Shown here one piece after another: positions 6,927 to 10,404 of a stretch of DNA of 10,404 bases; positions within the stretch are counted from its first letter, which is position 1; the number at the start of each line of letters is the position of its first letter. The stretch spans positions 17,070-27,473 of the forward strand of contig QZLH01001255.1 in the NCBI GenBank assembly GCA_003833135.1, in the 5' to 3' direction. Source of the DNA: Oehlia diaphana. Taxonomy: Eukaryota; Glomeromycota; Glomeromycetes; Glomerales; Glomeraceae. A model generated the notes under the pieces. It saw only the letters and a list, made by a program, of their open reading frames with translations, was not told where the DNA came from and ran no database searches. The position numbers were made by a program, and so were the translations under genes.

Positions 6927-7022
6927 GTTTTTGCTAGCCCAATAGTGCGCTTGACGGGTGATGGGTACGTCCCGCAACTAGGTGGTATGACCCCCATTGC
7001 AATTATGCAAAAGCGTTGTTGA
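6927..7022 (+). other. GC-elevated, exon-like patch of unknown origin
   Basis: After a pyrimidine tract and CAG (6924-6926), 31 codons read VFASPIVRLTG, then DGYVPQLGGMTPI, ending MQKRC before a TGA at 7020-7022. Composition is clearly richer in G and C than the surroundings. The same patch also reads open on the minus strand from an ATG at 6995-6997 to a stop at 6923-6925 (24 codons, beginning MGVIPPSCGTYP), so coding strand is uncertain. It could be an orphan terminal exon, a relic of a gene, or part of a non-coding transposon; I do not recognise it. Confidence 0.3.
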
Positions 7023-7336
7023 AGGTTGGCAATGAACCAACAACTAAAAACGTATATACACCACAGCTTATCTTTGTTAACCTTAGATTTGTTTACGTGT
7101 ATAACACTTTTTGTTTATGTCCCCCTGATTTAAAATACCTAAAATATCTAAAAATTTTTAATTTTTATGAGCATGTAATTTATGACGCTTTGGACGCATT
7201 AACTTCCTAGTATATATCAATCACTGCGCATGTAATTTAAGGGCAATTTCTTATTATGATAGCCATACCGTATAGTTACTGTATTAATTATATAGTTTAT
7301 GTAAAATTGGCTAAAATAAAATTTTATTGGTTAAAA
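7023..7336. other. Non-coding stretch with short direct repeats
   Basis: GTTGG (7024-7028 region) and CCAAC form a small hairpin just after the exon-like patch. GCATGTAATTTA occurs twice, near 7172 and 7229. The 15-bp word TTTTATTGGTTAAAA closes the stretch at 7322-7336. An open frame to 7210 here has no ATG start and no recognisable content. Confidence 0.35.
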
Positions 7337-9695
7337 TTGATGATTTTCGAATCCATAATTCTGGCCAAATTTTGCTTAATTCCGCTTCAAATACTTTTTG
7401 TTTTTAAGATGAATCTTAACTAAAACTTTAAATTTGTCAAATATAGTAAATAATTTAAAATTTATAAATTTTATAACAAAAAAAGCTATATTAATTTGAA
7501 TAAATTTTCAAATAAATTAAAAATCTATAAAGAAACTTTTTCTTTTTTCATTATATTTGTATAATAATATTATAAATTCTTTATTATTTCAATGATTTTA
7601 ATTTATGAAGATATCAATTAGTGAAAATTCATAAATAATAAGAATCTGACATCATCACAAAGACAAGCTATTTTTTATTTTCATTGGAAGGAAAATTAAT
7701 AATACATTTGAAAACTGTGATTTTTCTGCTATAAAATATTGTGTAATATTTTCATTTAATGTACTGGATGCATACCTACAAAAATGCTAATTAAATTAAT
7801 TTTATTAATAATCTACAAAATTCCTGATTTTCTAATTTAAAGAACAATTTTAAATATTAAAAAAAAAAAATTTATAATAAAATAAATAGGAATTTAATAT
7901 TAAAACATAATTGAGTAAAAGTAGATTTACTAAAAATAAATATATTATTTAAAAATAAATCTAATGATACTTACTCTTTTCTTCTTTTTTTCTTATAACA
8001 AATATTATTTCAAAGATCTTATTGGATGACTAACTTTATTAATTTAACTTAATAAAAGCTATTTCTTTTATTTATTATTAGTTAAAGGATTCTTATTAAA
8101 ATTTTATTAAAGTAAAAATTCTTTTTTATTATACAATTAATTTTTTGTATTTATGCAAAAACTACCTGAATAATTACCATTAAACTTTTAGAAATTTTTT
8201 TTTTTATAAAATTACATATATTTTTACTAGTAAAATTATATATTTATCTAAACTTTTAAAAGGATTTCAAAAAAGTTTATTTTTAATGTAAATTTCTTGT
8301 AATAACTTCAAAGATTAATAAAGCATATAATATTCTATTAAATTACTTATTTTATATAAAAGTTACAAATTAATTAATATTGATAACTTTTGTAAATAAA
8401 TAAATTAATTAAATAAATTAATATTTAAATTAATATCCTTCAAATTAATAATTACTAACATATTTTTTTATTAGAATTTTTTAAAGATAGTCATAAAATA
8501 TAATATTTAAATAACTGACTAAATAGATAAAATATAATTATTTCAAATAAATTTATTATTGCAAATGAAAAAAATGAATTTGAAGTCAATTATTATCCCT
8601 TAAACAGTAAAACATTAAAGATAAATTTACTTGCAATTTTACCAAAAATTCAATTTTTATCTAATTTTATGAAATATAAAATTATTCTAATAAAATTTTT
8701 TTTGCAAAAAGCTTAAATTATAAATAATAATTATTGATTATTTATTTATTATAAGATTAAACTTAGTTAAAATTTGCATTTTTTAGATGATAAAAAATTT
8801 TGAAAAATTTTGCATTCAATTTTAATGATCTTATTAGGATTTAATTGTGACTATATTAAAGCTTAATAAAATATATAGTATTTGCTATAGTAAATAACTT
8901 TTATTATTATATATTTTAATATTTAGAAATACCTAAAATATGAATTATTTTTGTGAACTTGTAAAAGTGCATAAAATCAAATTTTATTATTTTTATTTTG
9001 TTAAATTTCATAACAAAAATAATAAAATATATTAAAATGCTTTGTAATAAAGCAGAATATTATAGCAAAGAAAATTAATATACTATATAAAATTCTAATG
9101 TTATTTTTTCAAGGTTAATTTGTGTTTAATTTTGAATAATTATTTACATATTGCTATCCTATTAACGATTAAAGCTAACTGAAAAACTTTAAATATAGAT
9201 AATCTTTTAGTTGCAAAATTAACTATTTTGAATTATACTATTAGGAATAATGCTCTTTTTGTATAACTTGAAAATTACAATATAATTCTTATCTTCCCTT
9301 TAAGTTAATAAAATTTTAAATAAAATTAAAAAGTAAAAATTTAAGGTTAAATCAATTTAATTATTTTTATATTATATCACCTGTAAAATATAAGAGAAGA
9401 GGAAAGGTTAAATAAAAAAAAATTTTTAAAAAAACACATAATTTTATATATATTATATTATTAAGATTTTATTAATAATTAATTATTATTATTTGTAATA
9501 TTTTTTGTTTTTTTATAACTTTTTTATTAACCTTATTTTCTAATTATTTATAAAATGTTTTCTATTTTTATAATAAGTATTACATAAAGGATATATTAAT
9601 TTAAATATTTTTTGCAAATGAGATTATAGTGTAAATGTTTCTATACTTATCAATTAGTCTGAAACTTAGAATTTAATAAAGTAATGTAAAATGAT
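7337..9695. other. Gene-free, extremely AT-rich intergenic DNA
   Basis: About 2.3 kb of A/T runs, TTTAT/AATTA-type simple sequence (for example 8390-8450) and frequent stops in all frames. I see no ORF with protein-like composition, no tRNA-like fold and no clear repeat unit. Confidence 0.7.
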
Positions 9696-9701
9696 TTTAT
9701 T
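9696..9701 (-). terminator. AATAAA poly(A) signal for the small minus-strand ORF
   Basis: TTTATT on the plus strand gives AATAAA on the minus strand, about 50 nt after the stop of the ORF at 9751-9957. The position is right for 3'-end formation, though chance hexamers are common here. Confidence 0.3.
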
Positions 9702-9750
9702 AGTCAATATTTAATCAGTTAATTGGCTGCAGAAAAAAAATTAATTTTTT

Positions 9751-9957
9751 TTAGTTAAATTTAATTTGGTTTAATTTTTCTATAATTTTATTGGAAATTC
9801 TTCTATAAGACCTATATTTTTTAATTGTATATTCAGCTAATTTTCTACCAATATCTTTTTGATATAAATTTATATAATGTTGTAATACCTGCCGCCCATA
9901 GGATAAAAATTTATCGTATGTTGCTACTGACGTGGTGAGAGTTCTTAAAAATAACAT
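9751..9957 (-). CDS. Small basic hypothetical protein, 68 aa
   Basis: Starting at an ATG at 9955-9957 (context CCAAACG-ATG), the frame reads MLFLRTLTTSVATYDKF, then helix-like sequence rich in Lys, Arg, Tyr and Ile (GRKLAEYTIKKYRSYRR), ending NQIKFN before TAA. The N-terminus, with a short hydrophobic start, Arg, and Ser/Thr but no acidic residue in the first 14, is compatible with a mitochondrial presequence. No transmembrane segment or known motif is evident. Local base composition is richer in G and C than the desert around it, and an AATAAA lies downstream. The frame is open about 90 nt upstream without an ATG, so a longer start or upstream exon cannot be excluded. I do not recognise a family. 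Confidence 0.42.
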   Translation of the reverse strand: MLFLRTLTTSVATYDKFLSYGRQVLQHYINLYQKDIGRKLAEYTIKKYRSYRRISNKIIEKLNQIKFN

Positions 9958-10404
9958 CGTTTGGTTAGAACAAACAATTATAACAAAAATTAAAATTTCT
10001 TACTAGAATTTCAATTTGCAATAGTTTCTCTATATTTTATTTATTAACCAATAATAAAAATTATTGTGGCACGTTTTACTTATAAGAAAATGGCAAAAAG
10101 AATGTGTTAAGATTTGTTGACAAATTTAATTATTTATTATCTTTTTTTTAAAACAAAACTGAAAAATTAACTGAACTGTGGAAATCTTATCGAAAACCAC
10201 TTCTTTTTATAACAATTTAAGAAAACTATTTCTACTATTTACTATCTTTTCTATATTATCATGTGACTATCTCATGACTAAACTAAATTAAACTATAAAT
10301 AAAATTATTCTAAAAATAAATAACTATAAATAATATTATGTAACTATATTCTATCATTTCTTTTAACTATTCCAGTTAAATATTATTCCTTTGGTTAAAT
10401 GTTT
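9958..10404. other. AT-rich flank upstream of the small minus-strand ORF
   Basis: This would hold the promoter of the ORF at 9751-9957. No clear TATAAAAG-type box stands out. From about 10225 the sequence is full of ACTAT words, and AACTATAAATAA appears twice near 10291 and 10322. No gene is supportable. Confidence 0.45.

Noticed and set aside
6930..7022. tRNA- or tRNA-derived SINE-like signal in the GC patch
   Set aside because: GGGTACGTCCC vaguely recalls a B box, but the bases do not match GGTTCGANTCC and no cloverleaf could be drawn.
7016..7210. 64-codon plus-strand open frame
   Set aside because: It begins at TTG rather than ATG, has no protein-like motif, and its Tyr/Leu/Lys-rich content is expected from AT-rich random sequence.
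8390..8450. Possible microsatellite or origin-like AATTAAT tract
   Set aside because: No regular unit is maintained and many similar tracts occur between 7337 and 9695, so nothing distinguishes this one.
9696..9707. TTTTATTAGTCA shared with 261-272 at the other end of the window
   Set aside because: It is only 12 AT-rich bases, with no further similarity in the flanks; chance is the likely explanation.

Overview
The window looks like nuclear DNA from an AT-rich eukaryote. The evidence is long A/T runs, short GT-AG introns of about 67-75 nt, TATA and AATAAA elements, a degenerate piggyBac-type transposase and widely spaced genes. An early-diverging fungus, for instance an arbuscular mycorrhizal fungus of the Rhizophagus kind, fits best. 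This is an inference from composition and gene style; no marker gene is present to prove it.

Left third (266-2577, minus strand): a decayed piggyBac-family transposase. All three catalytic aspartates and the C-terminal zinc ribbon are still readable, but the frame is broken by at least two nonsense codons in conserved blocks and several frameshifts. Just upstream of its 5' end lie three copies of an 18-bp palindrome (GCAGGCAA-NN-TTGCCTGC). Next come a small inverted-repeat segment (2612-2697) and a diverged two-copy tandem repeat (3113-3432).

Middle (3484-4314): two small divergent genes about 210 bp apart. One (minus) would encode a Ser/Thr-rich tandem-repeat protein and has a TATAAAAG box. 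The other (plus) would encode a short, very basic protein followed by AATAAA. Each needs a one- or two-base change in an A-run just after its ATG to be read through, so they are either young pseudogenes or genes with homopolymer assembly errors.

Main gene (4796-6553, plus): an apparently intact gene of four exons, 515 codons as read, with three introns that maintain frame. A fourth intron, a multiple of three long, may be hidden in exon 3. The product is hydrophilic, Ser/Asn-rich and carries several basic nuclear-localisation-like clusters. I do not recognise its family. Its upstream region carries two palindromic ACGCGT boxes, a CACGTG, a TGACGTAA and a TATA-like element.

Right part (6554-10404): intergenic DNA. 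It holds one compositionally distinct, exon-like patch (6927-7022), about 2.3 kb of extremely AT-rich DNA with no gene that I can support, and one small minus-strand ORF (9751-9957) with an AATAAA downstream. I see no tRNA, rRNA, CRISPR array or obvious multi-gene system.
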